A stretch of DNA of 64,000 nucleotides from Rudaea sp. 3F27F6 (GTDB taxonomy: Bacteria > Pseudomonadota > Gammaproteobacteria > Xanthomonadales > Rhodanobacteraceae), in NCBI RefSeq assembly GCF_005503555.1, contig NZ_SCNG01000001.1, positions 744,001 to 808,000 on the forward strand, written 5' to 3'. The notes beneath the pieces are model-generated. The model had not been told where the DNA came from and made no database searches. It saw nothing but the letters and a program-made list of their open reading frames with translations. How positions within the stretch are numbered: the first letter of the stretch is position 1; each line of letters opens with the position of its first letter. Of the stretch, positions 34,824 to 43,806 are shown in pieces. Made by a program: the position numbers and the translations under genes.

Positions 34824-36620
34824 CTAGGATGGAAACCGCTTGATCGTTTCCAGCAGAACCTTGTTCTCGCCGTCCTTCTTGCGCCCTTCTTCCCAGACCT
34901 GGCGCGCTTCGTCCTTCTTGCCCGAGACCCAGAGCACTTCGCCGAGATGCGCGGCAATCTCGGGGTCGGGCTGCTTGGCATAAGCGGCGCGCAGCGCCTC
35001 GGTCGCGGCACTGAGATTGCCGAGGCGGTACTGCACCCAGCCGAGGCTGTCGATGATCGCCGGCTCGTCGGGCTTGAGCTTGAGCGCCTGCTCGATCAGG
35101 GCGAGCGCCTCGGCTTTCTTGTCGGTGCGGTCGGCCAGGGTGTAGCCGAGCGCGTTCATCGCATCCGCGTCGTCGGGTTTCAGTTCGAGAACGCGGCGCA
35201 GATCGCGCACCGACTCGTCGACGCGGTCGAGTCCTTCGTAAGTCAGCGCGCGCGCATAGAGCAGGCGCGTGTCGTCAGGCAGCGCCTGCAGGCCGCGATC
35301 GTAAACCGCGACCGCATCGGCCGGGCGTTTGCCCTTGCCGACCAGCTCGGCTTCGAGCAGGAACACTTCGCCGAGCGTCTTCGCCTCGTCGGCGACGCGC
35401 GCTTCGAGCTCATGCAGCAGGTTCATCGCATCATTCACGCGCCCGGTGTCGTAGAGCAGGATCGCGATGCGCTGCTGCCCGTCGAACCACTGGTCGTCGT
35501 CCTCGTCGATCTGCCCGTACCACTTGAGCGCATCAGGCTTGCGTTCGGCGAGCTCGCTGAGCTGGCCGAGCAGGAGCAGGCGTACCGCCGAGCGCGGCTC
35601 GGGCGCGGCGAGCACCTGCTTATACAGCGCTTCGACCTGCGCCTTGTTGTCCTTGCCGCCGCTGCGCGCGAGATAGGCCGCACGCGCGGCGAAGACGCGA
35701 TCGTTCTGCGGTCCCTGCGCAAGTACGGCGGCGGCCTGCGAATAATCGCCGAGATCGCCGAGCAGGGCCGCATAGGCGACGCGCAGACGCGCACTGTCCT
35801 CGCGGCCTTCCTTGCCGGGCGCGGTCCGCGCGCTGCGCAAGGCGTCGGCGAAAAGTTTGCGTGCACCGTCCTTGTCGCCGATTCCGATCCGCACCTGCGC
35901 CGCCCAGGCGTAGGTCTCGGGTGTATGAAAACGGTCGACGGCGCGCTGCGCCAGGGTCTGCGCGATATCGCCGCGGTCCAGACGCATGGCGATCTGCCCG
36001 ACCGCGATCCAGACCTGCGGATCGTTGCCGAAATCAGCGGCCTTCACCGTGTTGCCCGGCGTCGCGCCGTCGCCGCGCAGCAGGCGCTCGAATACGAGGC
36101 CGGCAAGCCGTTTGTCCTCGGCGCTGAGCAGCGCCTGCGATACCGCGCGCCAACCGCCCGTCGGCTGGCGTGCCAGCCAGGCCAGGTCCATAAAAGCCGC
36201 ATCGTCGGCGCCCGCATGCAGAGCCAGCATCGCGCGCGCCTGGCGCACGCCGATCTCGTCGCCGTTCAGCGCCTGCCAGCGCAGCAGCGCCGTGCGCGCG
36301 GGCTCCCACTGCTTGCTCGCTATCGCGATATGCGTGGCCTGCTCGGCGACCGCGGGATCGTTGCTCGCCTGCGCGGCATCGACGTAGCGCTGGGTCGCCG
36401 CGGCGGTATCGCCGTCGGTCAAGGCCAGCTCCGCGGCGAGCAGGTTCGCGATCAGTTCGCTTTCGCTCTTGTCCGGGGCGACGTCGAGACGCTGCAGCGG
36501 CTGCGGCGCCGAACCCGCGCGCGCGGCCGATTTTCCGGCCGGCACCGCCGCACAGGCGGAAAGCAGGGCCGCTGCCGCCACGAGAACCCATTCACGCCGT
36601 CCGAACGAATATGTCTTCAC
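34824..36620 (-). CDS. Tetratricopeptide-repeat lipoprotein
   Basis: The protein has 598 residues from a GTG start at 36620, chosen because GGAAGGA lies just upstream; the frame stays open to 36746. The signal has the lipobox LSAC near residue 20, so the protein is probably an outer-membrane lipoprotein. Multiple tetratricopeptide repeats follow, clearest near the C-terminus (AVAVYDRGLQALPDDTRLLY; DADAMNALGYTLADR; EPAIIDSLGWVQYRLGN). TPR lipoproteins of this kind next to hemA and lolB are common in gammaproteobacteria, with a role still unclear. It is divergent from hemA. Confidence 0.87.
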   Translation of the reverse strand: MKTYSFGRREWVLVAAAALLSACAAVPAGKSAARAGSAPQPLQRLDVAPDKSESELIANLLAAELALTDGDTAAATQRYVDAAQASNDPAVAEQATHIAIASKQWEPARTALLRWQALNGDEIGVRQARAMLALHAGADDAAFMDLAWLARQPTGGWRAVSQALLSAEDKRLAGLVFERLLRGDGATPGNTVKAADFGNDPQVWIAVGQIAMRLDRGDIAQTLAQRAVDRFHTPETYAWAAQVRIGIGDKDGARKLFADALRSARTAPGKEGREDSARLRVAYAALLGDLGDYSQAAAVLAQGPQNDRVFAARAAYLARSGGKDNKAQVEALYKQVLAAPEPRSAVRLLLLGQLSELAERKPDALKWYGQIDEDDDQWFDGQQRIAILLYDTGRVNDAMNLLHELEARVADEAKTLGEVFLLEAELVGKGKRPADAVAVYDRGLQALPDDTRLLYARALTYEGLDRVDESVRDLRRVLELKPDDADAMNALGYTLADRTDKKAEALALIEQALKLKPDEPAIIDSLGWVQYRLGNLSAATEALRAAYAKQPDPEIAAHLGEVLWVSGKKDEARQVWEEGRKKDGENKVLLETIKRFPS

Positions 36621-36720
36621 TGTTCCTTCCACATGCCCGCACCTGCGGCGATTCGTCGCTGCCCTGCTTATCTCAGGGCGCAAAACCCGGATTTCAAACC
36701 GCAACCGACCCGCCGTTTGC

Positions 36721-36749
36721 TTGATATCGCACCGTGCGGACCGCACAAT
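36721..36749 (+). promoter_or_regulatory. Candidate sigma-70 promoter of hemA
   Basis: TTGATA (36721-36726), a 17-base spacer and CACAAT (36744-36749) match consensus at nine of twelve positions. This would give a leader of about 50 bases to the hemA ATG at 36808. It is the best candidate in the divergent gap, but it was found by eye only. Confidence 0.4.
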
Positions 36750-36807
36750 TTCGCACCAATCCTGGCTGTTTCGGCGACCGCCGCCAGCTTAACCGATTAC
36801 TTCTTAC

Positions 36808-38073
36808 ATGGCCCTTATCGCCCTCGGACTCAACCATCTCACCGCGCCGCTCGATCTGCGCGAGAAGGTGGCGTTCGCGCCCGATGCGACTTCCGGCGCG
36901 CTGTCCGATCTCGCCAGCCAGCCCGGCGTCAAGGAGGCGATGATCCTGTCGACCTGCAACCGCACCGAACTCTACGTCGAGGTCGATGCGGGCGCCGAGA
37001 CCGCGGCCCAGCGCTGGCTGCTCGACCATCATGGACTGACCGAGCGCCGCCTCGACGAGTTCCTCTACCGCCACGAAGACAACGCCGCAGTGCGCCACCT
37101 GTTCCGCGTCGCCACGGGCCTCGACTCGATGGTGCTCGGCGAACCGCAGATCCTCGGCCAGGTGAAGGACGCCTACCAGACCGCGCGCAGCGCCGGCACC
37201 TTGCGCACCTCAATGGAGCGTCTGCTGCAGCAGACCTTCGCCGTGGCCAAGCGCGTGCGCACCGATACGCGCATCGGCGCGAATCCGGTTTCGGTCGCCT
37301 ACACCGCGGTGCGCATGGCCGAACGCCTGTTCACCAACCTCGCCGACGCCTGCGTGATGCTGATCGGTGCCGGCGAAACCATCGAACTGGCCGCGCGGCA
37401 TCTGTCCGAATCGAAAGTGCGCCGCTTGATCGTCGCCAACCGCACCCTGGAGAACGCGCAGGCCCTGGCCGGGCGCTTCGGCGCCTATGCGATCTCGCTC
37501 GGCGACCTGCCGCAACATCTGGCCGAGGCCGATATCGTCATCTCGTCCACGGCGAGCACGCTGCCGATCATCCGCCGCGATCTGGTCGAACGCGCGATCC
37601 GCGCGCGCAAGCACAAGCCGATGTTCCTCGTCGACATCGCCGTCCCGCGCGACATCGAGCCCGCGGTGGCCGAGGTCGACGACGTGTTTCTCTATACGGT
37701 GGACGATCTCAAGCAGGTCATCGACGACAACCTGCGCTCGCGCCAGGCCGCGGCCAACGAGGCCGAGGCGATCATCGAGCTGCAGGTCGAACACTATCTC
37801 GCCTGGCGCCGCGCGCTCGATGTGCGCAATCCGCTCGCCGCCCTGCGCTCGGACGCCGAGGCGCAGCGCGACGCGACGCTGGACAAGGCGCGCGCCCTGC
37901 TCGCGAGCGGCCGCTCGCCCGAACAGGCGCTCGAATTCCTCGCTCACACCCTGACCAACAAACTGCTGCACGCGCCGAGCGCAAACCTGCGCGCGGCCGC
38001 ACTGCGCGGCGACGTCGAACTGCTGCGCGCCGCCGAGGCGCTGTTCGATCCCTCGGCACCGGCGAAAGAATGA
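36808..38073 (+). CDS. hemA: Glutamyl-tRNA reductase
   Basis: The protein has 421 residues. The catalytic Cys50 sits in STCNRTE, and GLDSMVLGEPQILGQVK follows in the catalytic domain. The NADPH-binding fold contains LIGAGETIELAARHL, and a C-terminal dimerisation helix ends the protein. It makes glutamate-1-semialdehyde, the first step of haem synthesis by the C5 route. It starts 52 bases after a candidate promoter and lies upstream of prfA, as in E. coli. Confidence 0.98.
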   Translation: MALIALGLNHLTAPLDLREKVAFAPDATSGALSDLASQPGVKEAMILSTCNRTELYVEVDAGAETAAQRWLLDHHGLTERRLDEFLYRHEDNAAVRHLFRVATGLDSMVLGEPQILGQVKDAYQTARSAGTLRTSMERLLQQTFAVAKRVRTDTRIGANPVSVAYTAVRMAERLFTNLADACVMLIGAGETIELAARHLSESKVRRLIVANRTLENAQALAGRFGAYAISLGDLPQHLAEADIVISSTASTLPIIRRDLVERAIRARKHKPMFLVDIAVPRDIEPAVAEVDDVFLYTVDDLKQVIDDNLRSRQAAANEAEAIIELQVEHYLAWRRALDVRNPLAALRSDAEAQRDATLDKARALLASGRSPEQALEFLAHTLTNKLLHAPSANLRAAALRGDVELLRAAEALFDPSAPAKE

Positions 38074-38089
38074 ATACAGGGCAGTTTGG

Positions 38090-38158
38090 CCGCGGATTAC
38101 ACGGATAGAGCAAGAATCGAATTTGCTTTGATCCGTGTTATCCGTCTGATCCGTGGTT
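38090..38158. repeat. GATCCGTG-word palindrome (hemA-prfA spacer)
   Basis: The left arm CCGCGGATTACACGGATA and right arm (TATCCGTCTGATCCGTGG region) are near-complementary. An additional ATCCGTGTTATCCGT lies in the right half. The element begins 17 bases after the hemA stop and ends 15 before the prfA ATG, so it must lie in the common transcript leader of prfA. Confidence 0.8.
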
Positions 38159-38172
38159 AAAATTCGCTCTTT

Positions 38173-39264
38173 ATGAATCCATCAATCCGACGCAAGCTCG
38201 ACGAGCTTGCCGAGCGTCACCAGGAAGTCTCCCTGCTGCTCGCCCAACCCGAAGTCATCGACGACAGCGCGCGTTTCCGCGATCTGTCGCGCGAGTTCGC
38301 CCAGCTCGAACCGCTGACCGCGTCGCTGCGCGCCTACGACGACGCCGGAAAAAATCTTGCCGCGGCGCAGGCCATGCTCAAGGACCCCGAACTCAAGGAA
38401 CTCGCCGAAGGCGAAGTCATTGAGCTGGAAGCGCGGCGCGAAACGCTCGACCGCGAACTGAACCTGCTCCTGCTGCCGAAGGATGCGCGCGACGAAGCCA
38501 ACATCTTCCTCGAAGTGCGCGCCGGCACCGGCGGCGACGAAGCCGCGATCTTCGCCGGCGACCTGTTCCGCATGTACTCGCGCTATGCGGAATCGCAAGG
38601 CTGGCGCGTGGAGATTCTCTCGGCCAATTCGGGCGAGCACGGCGGCTTCAAGGAAGTCATTGCGCGCGTCGAAGGCAAAGGCGTGTTCTCCAAACTCAAG
38701 TTCGAGTCGGGCACGCATCGCGTGCAGCGTGTGCCGGAAACCGAGGCGCAGGGCCGCATCCACACCTCGGCCGCCACGGTCGCGATCCTGCCCGAGATGG
38801 ACGAGATCGAAGACGTCGAACTCAATCCGGCCGATCTCAAGGTCGACACCTTCCGCGCTTCGGGTGCGGGCGGCCAGCACGTCAACAAGACCGACTCGGC
38901 GATCCGCATCACCCACCTGCCGACCGGCATCGTCGTCGAATGCCAGGACGAGCGCAGCCAGCACAAGAACCGCGCGCGCGCGATGTCCCTGCTCAAAGCG
39001 CGCCTGACCGACGACGAGCGCAGCAAGCAGGCCGCCGCGCAAGCCGAGTCGCGGCGCCTACAGGTCGGCTCGGGCGACCGCAGCCAGCGCATCCGCACCT
39101 ACAATTTTCCGCAGGGGCGCATCACCGATCATCGCATCAACCTGACTCTGTACAGTCTGCCGGCGATCATCGGCGGCGATCTCGATCCGTTGATCGGCCC
39201 GCTGACCCAGGAATACCAGGCCGACCAAATGAAGTCGCTCACCGAGGGCGGCCTCGCCGGATGA
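38173..39264 (+). CDS. prfA: Peptide chain release factor 1
   Basis: The protein has 363 residues. The stop-codon recognition motif PxT is Pro188-Glu-Thr190, and the catalytic GGQ is at residues 233-235 in [10 protein letters not shown]. The Glu in the middle is unusual beside the Ala or Val often seen in RF1, but that position is variable. It releases peptides at UAA and UAG. Its stop overlaps the start of the next gene as ATGA. That next gene is not prmC, which would methylate the GGQ glutamine. Confidence 0.98.
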   Translation: MNPSIRRKLDELAERHQEVSLLLAQPEVIDDSARFRDLSREFAQLEPLTASLRAYDDAGKNLAAAQAMLKDPELKELAEGEVIELEARRETLDRELNLLLLPKDARDEANIFLEVRAGTGGDEAAIFAGDLFRMYSRYAESQGWRVEILSANSGEHGGFKEVIARVEGKGVFSKLKFESGTHRVQRVPETEAQGRIHTSAATVAILPEMDEIEDVELNPADLKVDTFRASGAGGQHVNKTDSAIRITHLPTGIVVECQDERSQHKNRARAMSLLKARLTDDERSKQAAAQAESRRLQVGSGDRSQRIRTYNFPQGRITDHRINLTLYSLPAIIGGDLDPLIGPLTQEYQADQMKSLTEGGLAG

Positions 39265-41351
39265 ATGCCGCGCTGCTGCCGGCGACGCTCGACGCGATCG
39301 CCAGCCTGATCGAACGCGGCGACTTCGCCGGTGCCGAACGCCGCGCCCAGAGCGCGCTGCAGACCCTGCCTCCGCACGCCGAAGTCTGGCGCCTGCTCGC
39401 GATCGCCCAGCTCAGGTCGGGCCGTCTCGACGCCGCCACGCGCTCGCTGCAACAGGCGGCGCGGCTCGATCCGAACTCGATCGAAGTGCTGTGCAACCTC
39501 GCCACGGTCGAGATCCACAGCGGCCACCCGGAAAACGCCAAGGGCACACTTGAGCGCGCCCTCGCGATCGCACCGAATCATCTCGGCGCGCTGAACAATC
39601 TCGGCCGCCTGCGCCATCAGCTCGGCGACTATGCCGGTTCCTCGCTGTGTTTCGAGCGCAGCCTGCGCATCGATCCCTCGCGCGCGGAGACCTGGTTCGA
39701 TCTCGCCAACGCCAGCGCGTCGCTGTACCAGTGGAGCGCCGCCGAGTCGCACGTGCGCCAGGGCCTGAAACTCAATCCGCGTTCCGCCGACGGCTGGTAT
39801 CTGCTCGGCTATCAGTACGAGCGCCAGGGCCGGCTGAGCGACGCGGTCGAGCCTTACCGCAACTCGATGGAACTGAGCCCACGCCCGCACACGGCGCACA
39901 ACCTCGCCCTCGTGCTCGACCAGCTCGGCGACTGGCAGGGCGCGGCACGTACGATGGAGCGCGCCCTGCAGCTCGACCCAAACCTGCCCGAAGCGCTCGG
40001 ACAGCTCGTGTTCGGCAAGCGCAAGTTGTGCGAATGGGACGGACTGCCGGCGCTGAGCGCCCGCCTCGTCGCCGCCGTCGATGCGGGCGTCGAGGGCTTC
40101 ACGCCGTTCTCGTTCCTCGCCGAAAGCGCCACGCCCGCACAACAGCTGCGCTGCGCGCGTAGCTTCGCGCGGCAGTTTGCGCGCGAGGCCGCACGACACA
40201 CCGATTCCGTCATGCCGGCGCCCGCGTCGAATTCCGCGGACCTGCGCGTCGGCTTCGTTTCTTCGGGCTTCAACGAGCACGCCACGGGTCTGCTCGTCGT
40301 CGAATTGATCGAATGCCTGCGTTCGACCGGTATCACCGCCATCGCCTTTGCCACGACCGCGGACGACCGCAGCGAGCTGCGCCGCCGCCTGACGCGCGCG
40401 TTCGCCGAGTTCCATGACGCGAGCGGGATATCGCCCGCCGCGATCGCGCAGAAAATCCGCGAAGCGCGCATCGACATCCTGATCGACGTCGACGGCTACT
40501 GCATGGCTTCGCTGCCGGGCATTTTCGCGCTGCGTCCCGCGCCGATCCAGGTCAACTGGCTCGCCTATCCGGGCTCGCTCGGCGCGCCGTGGTACGACTA
40601 TCTGATCGCCGACGCGTACGTGATCCCTGCGCTGCAGCGTGCGCACTACGACGAGAAGATCGCCGTGCTGCCGCGCTCCTACCAGCCGACCGACACCACG
40701 CGCGTCGTGCGCGATGCACCTGCACGTGATGCGCTCGGACTGCCCGCGGACGCGTTCGTCTACTGTTGCTTCAATGCAAACTGGAAAATCACGCCGCAGA
40801 GCTTCGCTTTGTGGATGCGCATCCTGCGCGCCGTTCCGCGCAGCGTGCTCTGGCTGCTCGACGAACGTCCCGGCAATGGCGTGATCGAGCGCTTGCGCCT
40901 CGAAGCGCAAAAGGCCGGCATCGATCCGCAGCGCTTGGTTTTCGCGCCGAAGACTCGACACGCCGAATACCTCGCGCGTTATCGTCATGCCGATCTGTTC
41001 CTCGACACGAATCCGTACAACGCACATACGACGGCGTCCGATGCACTCTACGTCGGCTGCCCGGTGCTGACGCGTCCCGGCAACACCTTCGCATCGCGCG
41101 TGGCCGGCAGTCTCAATAGGCAGCTCGGTCTCGACGAACTGAGCGTCGTCGACGATGAAGCCTATGTCGCGCTCGCTGTCGAACTCGCACAACAGCCCGA
41201 GCGCCTCGCCGCGCTGCGCGCACGCCTGCGCGATCCGGCGACGCGCACGCAGTTGTTCGACATGCAGGCTTACGCCGACGATTTCGCCGCGCTGCTCCGG
41301 CAAATGGCCGCGCTCGCGCGCAACGGCGAAGCGCCGCGCGATATCGGATAA
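39261..41351 (+). CDS. TPR-containing glycosyltransferase family 41 (O-GlcNAc transferase-like)
   Basis: The protein has 696 residues. About eight tetratricopeptide repeats occupy 1-300 ([39 protein letters not shown]). The C-terminal GT41 catalytic region has [55 protein letters not shown] and [15 protein letters not shown]. Such proteins transfer sugars to Ser/Thr of proteins in the cytoplasm; bacterial targets are mostly unknown. The ATG at 39261 overlaps the prfA stop by four bases, so it is translated with prfA. Confidence 0.88.
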   Translation: MNAALLPATLDAIASLIERGDFAGAERRAQSALQTLPPHAEVWRLLAIAQLRSGRLDAATRSLQQAARLDPNSIEVLCNLATVEIHSGHPENAKGTLERALAIAPNHLGALNNLGRLRHQLGDYAGSSLCFERSLRIDPSRAETWFDLANASASLYQWSAAESHVRQGLKLNPRSADGWYLLGYQYERQGRLSDAVEPYRNSMELSPRPHTAHNLALVLDQLGDWQGAARTMERALQLDPNLPEALGQLVFGKRKLCEWDGLPALSARLVAAVDAGVEGFTPFSFLAESATPAQQLRCARSFARQFAREAARHTDSVMPAPASNSADLRVGFVSSGFNEHATGLLVVELIECLRSTGITAIAFATTADDRSELRRRLTRAFAEFHDASGISPAAIAQKIREARIDILIDVDGYCMASLPGIFALRPAPIQVNWLAYPGSLGAPWYDYLIADAYVIPALQRAHYDEKIAVLPRSYQPTDTTRVVRDAPARDALGLPADAFVYCCFNANWKITPQSFALWMRILRAVPRSVLWLLDERPGNGVIERLRLEAQKAGIDPQRLVFAPKTRHAEYLARYRHADLFLDTNPYNAHTTASDALYVGCPVLTRPGNTFASRVAGSLNRQLGLDELSVVDDEAYVALAVELAQQPERLAALRARLRDPATRTQLFDMQAYADDFAALLRQMAALARNGEAPRDIG

Positions 41352-41529
41352 GGGCGCCGTCCTGGTCGGCCGCATGCGCGGCATCCAGCCGCTTCGCAGG
41401 TTTGTCGACGCTCGAAAAACCACGCGGCGAGAATGACGCCCCTACGATCATCGTGCGTGCGGATGTATGCTGTCCCGGGCTTGCGTTTCGCGAACTCGAA
41501 TCTCCAAACCGGATTTCGGCCTTCGACCC

Positions 41530-42051
41530 ATGACCGCCGCCAAGGATTTCATCGCGCTCAATCTCTGCGTGCTGACCGTGTCCGACACGCGCACGGCCGA
41601 CAACGACACGTCGGGCGACTATCTCTGCGATGCGCTCGGCGAAGCCGGCCATCGCCTGCATGCGCGCGCGATCAGCGGCGACGACAAGTACCGTCTGCGC
41701 GCGCTCGTCTCCGCATGGATCGCCGAAAGCGAAGTGCACGGCATCCTCGTCACCGGCGGCACCGGCTTCACCGGCCGCGACTCGACGCCCGAAGCGCTGC
41801 GCCCGCTGCTCGACAAGGAAATGCCGGGTTTCGGCGAAATGTTCCGCGTGCTCTCGTTCGAGGAAATCGGCACTTCGACCCTGCAGTCGCGCGCGTTCGC
41901 CGGTCTCGCCAACGACAAATTCCTGTTCTGCCTGCCCGGTTCGACCTCGGCCTGCCGCACGGCCTGGGAAAAACTGCTGCGCGCCCAACTCGACTCGCGC
42001 ACCGCGCCGTGCAATCTCGCCGGGCTGCGCCCGCGCCTGCGCGAATCCTGA
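41530..42051 (+). CDS. moaB: Molybdenum cofactor biosynthesis protein MoaB/Mog family
   Basis: The protein has 173 residues. The core has LTVSDTRTADNDTSGDYL, GILVTGGTGFTGRDSTPEAL, and LPGSTSACRTAWEKLL, as in the MoaB/MogA fold. It binds molybdopterin, and Mog-type members adenylate it. The start at 41530 follows a 178-base gap after the glycosyltransferase gene; the frame is open upstream to 41467. No other moa or moe gene is in the window, so MoaB versus Mog cannot be settled. Confidence 0.9.
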   Translation: MTAAKDFIALNLCVLTVSDTRTADNDTSGDYLCDALGEAGHRLHARAISGDDKYRLRALVSAWIAESEVHGILVTGGTGFTGRDSTPEALRPLLDKEMPGFGEMFRVLSFEEIGTSTLQSRAFAGLANDKFLFCLPGSTSACRTAWEKLLRAQLDSRTAPCNLAGLRPRLRES

Positions 42052-42091
42052 GCGCGGTGCACCGAGCACGACGGCGCGCGCAGCCACCGCC

Positions 42092-42769
42092 ATGATCGCC
42101 ACGTCCGAAATCGTCCTGCGCCTGCTCACCGCCGCCCTGCTCGGTAGCTTGATCGGCATCGAGCGCGAACGCCGCGCATGGACCGCGGGCCTGCGCACGC
42201 ATATGGTCGTCTGCGTCGCCGCGTGCCTGCTGATGATCGTCTCGGCATTCGGTTTCGCCGACGTGCTCGGCGACAGCCATGTCGTGCTCGACCCGTCGCG
42301 CATCGCCGCCCAGGTCGTCAGCGGCATCGGTTTTCTCGGCGCCGGCATCATCATCTTCCGCCGCGAAGCGGTGCGCGGCCTGACCACGGCGGCGAGCATC
42401 TGGGGCGTCGCCGCGATCGGGCTCGCAGTCGGCGGCGGCATGTACAGCGCCGCGCTCGCCGCAACCGGCGTCATCCTCGTCATTCTCGCCGGCATCAAGC
42501 CCATCGAGGAGCGTCTACTGCGGAAGAAGCGGCCGTCGCGCATGGAACTGACCATCGCGCGCGGCAGCGTCGGCATCGACGCGCTCATGCAGACCGTCGC
42601 GCGCGCGGGACTCGCCCTGCAGGACATCGAGATCGAACAGGCCGGCGACGGCGACGAAGAACGCGTCGGCCTCGTCGTGCTGCCGGCCGCCGCGGCGCAG
42701 TTGCACGCCGCCGCCGAAAGTCTGCGCGGCGTCGACGGCGTGCGCGCGATCAAACTCTCGCCGAACTGA
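42092..42769 (+). CDS. MgtC/SapB-family membrane protein
   Basis: The protein has 225 residues. The N-terminal half has about four membrane spans with the family features ALLGSLIGIERERR, RIAAQVVSGIGFLGAGIIIF and LTTAASIWGVAAIGLAVGGGMY. The C-terminal half (about 145-225) is a soluble ACT-like domain. MgtC proteins in pathogens modulate the F-type ATP synthase and magnesium adaptation; other members are poorly known. The ATG at 42092 is 41 bases after moaB, and ppk2 follows 19 bases later. Confidence 0.9.
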   Translation: MIATSEIVLRLLTAALLGSLIGIERERRAWTAGLRTHMVVCVAACLLMIVSAFGFADVLGDSHVVLDPSRIAAQVVSGIGFLGAGIIIFRREAVRGLTTAASIWGVAAIGLAVGGGMYSAALAATGVILVILAGIKPIEERLLRKKRPSRMELTIARGSVGIDALMQTVARAGLALQDIEIEQAGDGDEERVGLVVLPAAAAQLHAAAESLRGVDGVRAIKLSPN

Positions 42770-42788
42770 TCGCCAAGGAGAAAGACGC

Positions 42789-43556
42789 ATGAAGAAGAAG
42801 AAATACCAGCACTATCTGAAGGAACTCGCGGTCGATCTCGTCGAGTTCCAGCGTTGGCTGATTCATACCGGCAAACGCGTCGTCGTCCTGTTCGAGGGCC
42901 GCGACGCCGCCGGCAAGGGCGGCACGATCAAGGCGATCAGCGAGCATCTCGACACGCGCCACTACCGCATCGTCGCCCTGTCCAAGCCCGACGAGCGCGA
43001 GCGCACGCAGTGGTACTACCAGCGCTATATCGAACACCTGCCCGCGGCCGGCGAGATCGTGCTGTTCGACCGCAGCTGGTACAACCGCGCCGGCGTGGAG
43101 AAGGTGATGGGCTTCTGCAGCGACGACGAGTACAAGCGCTTCCTCGCCGAATGCCCGGTGTTCGAGCAGGGTCTGGTCAACGACGGAATCCTGCTGTTCA
43201 AGTACTGGCTCGCCGTCGATCAGGCCGAGCAGGAAGAGCGTTTCGCCGAACGCGCGCAGAATCCGCTCAAGCGCTTCAAAATGTCGCCGGTCGACATCGC
43301 CGCGCGCAACAAATACCACGAGTACAGCGAGGCGCGCGACGCGATGATCGCCGCCACCCATACCGACTATGCGCCGTGGCACGTGGTCGATTTCAACGAC
43401 CAGCCGCGCGGGCGCCTGAGCCTGATCCGCCACCTGCTCGACCACCTGCCCGACCGCAAAATCCCGGTCAAGCCGCTCAAGCTGCCCAAGCTGAAGGGCG
43501 ATCTCGGCGTCGAGGAACTCGCCGACAAATCGCTCTGGGTGAAAAACGCCTACTGA
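42789..43556 (+). CDS. ppk2: Polyphosphate kinase 2, class I
   Basis: The protein has 255 residues. The Walker A-like GRDAAGKGGTIK is followed by the Walker B-like VLFDRSWYNRAGVE, and the lid region has RFKMSPVDIAARNKYHEYS. It transfers phosphate from polyphosphate to GDP or ADP. AAGGAG precedes the ATG at good spacing. It lies 19 bases after the MgtC-like gene and before a possible terminator at 43594-43616. Confidence 0.95.
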   Translation: MKKKKYQHYLKELAVDLVEFQRWLIHTGKRVVVLFEGRDAAGKGGTIKAISEHLDTRHYRIVALSKPDERERTQWYYQRYIEHLPAAGEIVLFDRSWYNRAGVEKVMGFCSDDEYKRFLAECPVFEQGLVNDGILLFKYWLAVDQAEQEERFAERAQNPLKRFKMSPVDIAARNKYHEYSEARDAMIAATHTDYAPWHVVDFNDQPRGRLSLIRHLLDHLPDRKIPVKPLKLPKLKGDLGVEELADKSLWVKNAY

Positions 43557-43593
43557 GTCCGGCCATCGGCCGCATCGATCCGCTTCCCGTCAC

Positions 43594-43616
43594 GCCGCCG
43601 CAAATAACGCGGCGGC
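43594..43616 (+). terminator. Hairpin after ppk2, possible terminator
   Basis: GCCGCCGC, loop AAATAAC, GCGGCGGC gives an eight-base perfect GC stem 38 bases after the ppk2 stop, followed only by TTATAC. The T-tract is weak, so this is a low-to-moderate call. Confidence 0.5.
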
Positions 43617-43729
43617 TTATACGGGTAATTTTTTGCAATTCTTTTACATCTCCGGTAAATAAGCGCAGGGGAAATCCCGCAGGCGATACTCAAGCTGTCA
43701 CATACGAGCACGCGGGTTGGCATCGACAA

Positions 43730-43748
43730 GCTCCGGCACGACCGGAGC
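43730..43748 (+). repeat. Small hairpin upstream of the TonB receptor gene
   Basis: GCTCCGG-CACGA-CCGGAGC is a perfect seven-base stem in the 5' leader of the receptor gene. It could affect translation, but I find no known riboswitch pattern around it. Confidence 0.4.
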
Positions 43749-43806
43749 GCGACGCCGGGGTAGGGACGAGATTCTGCAACCGCCTATTCCAACTGGAGAT
43801 CTGACC

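Noticed and set aside
33408-38108. 1566-codon frame crossing several genes on the plus strand
   Set aside because: It runs antisense through the M28 and TPR genes and out of frame through hemA. No domain is visible.
43557-43806. Possible riboswitch before the TonB receptor gene
   Set aside because: No B12, TPP or SAM box pattern could be matched. Only small hairpins are present.
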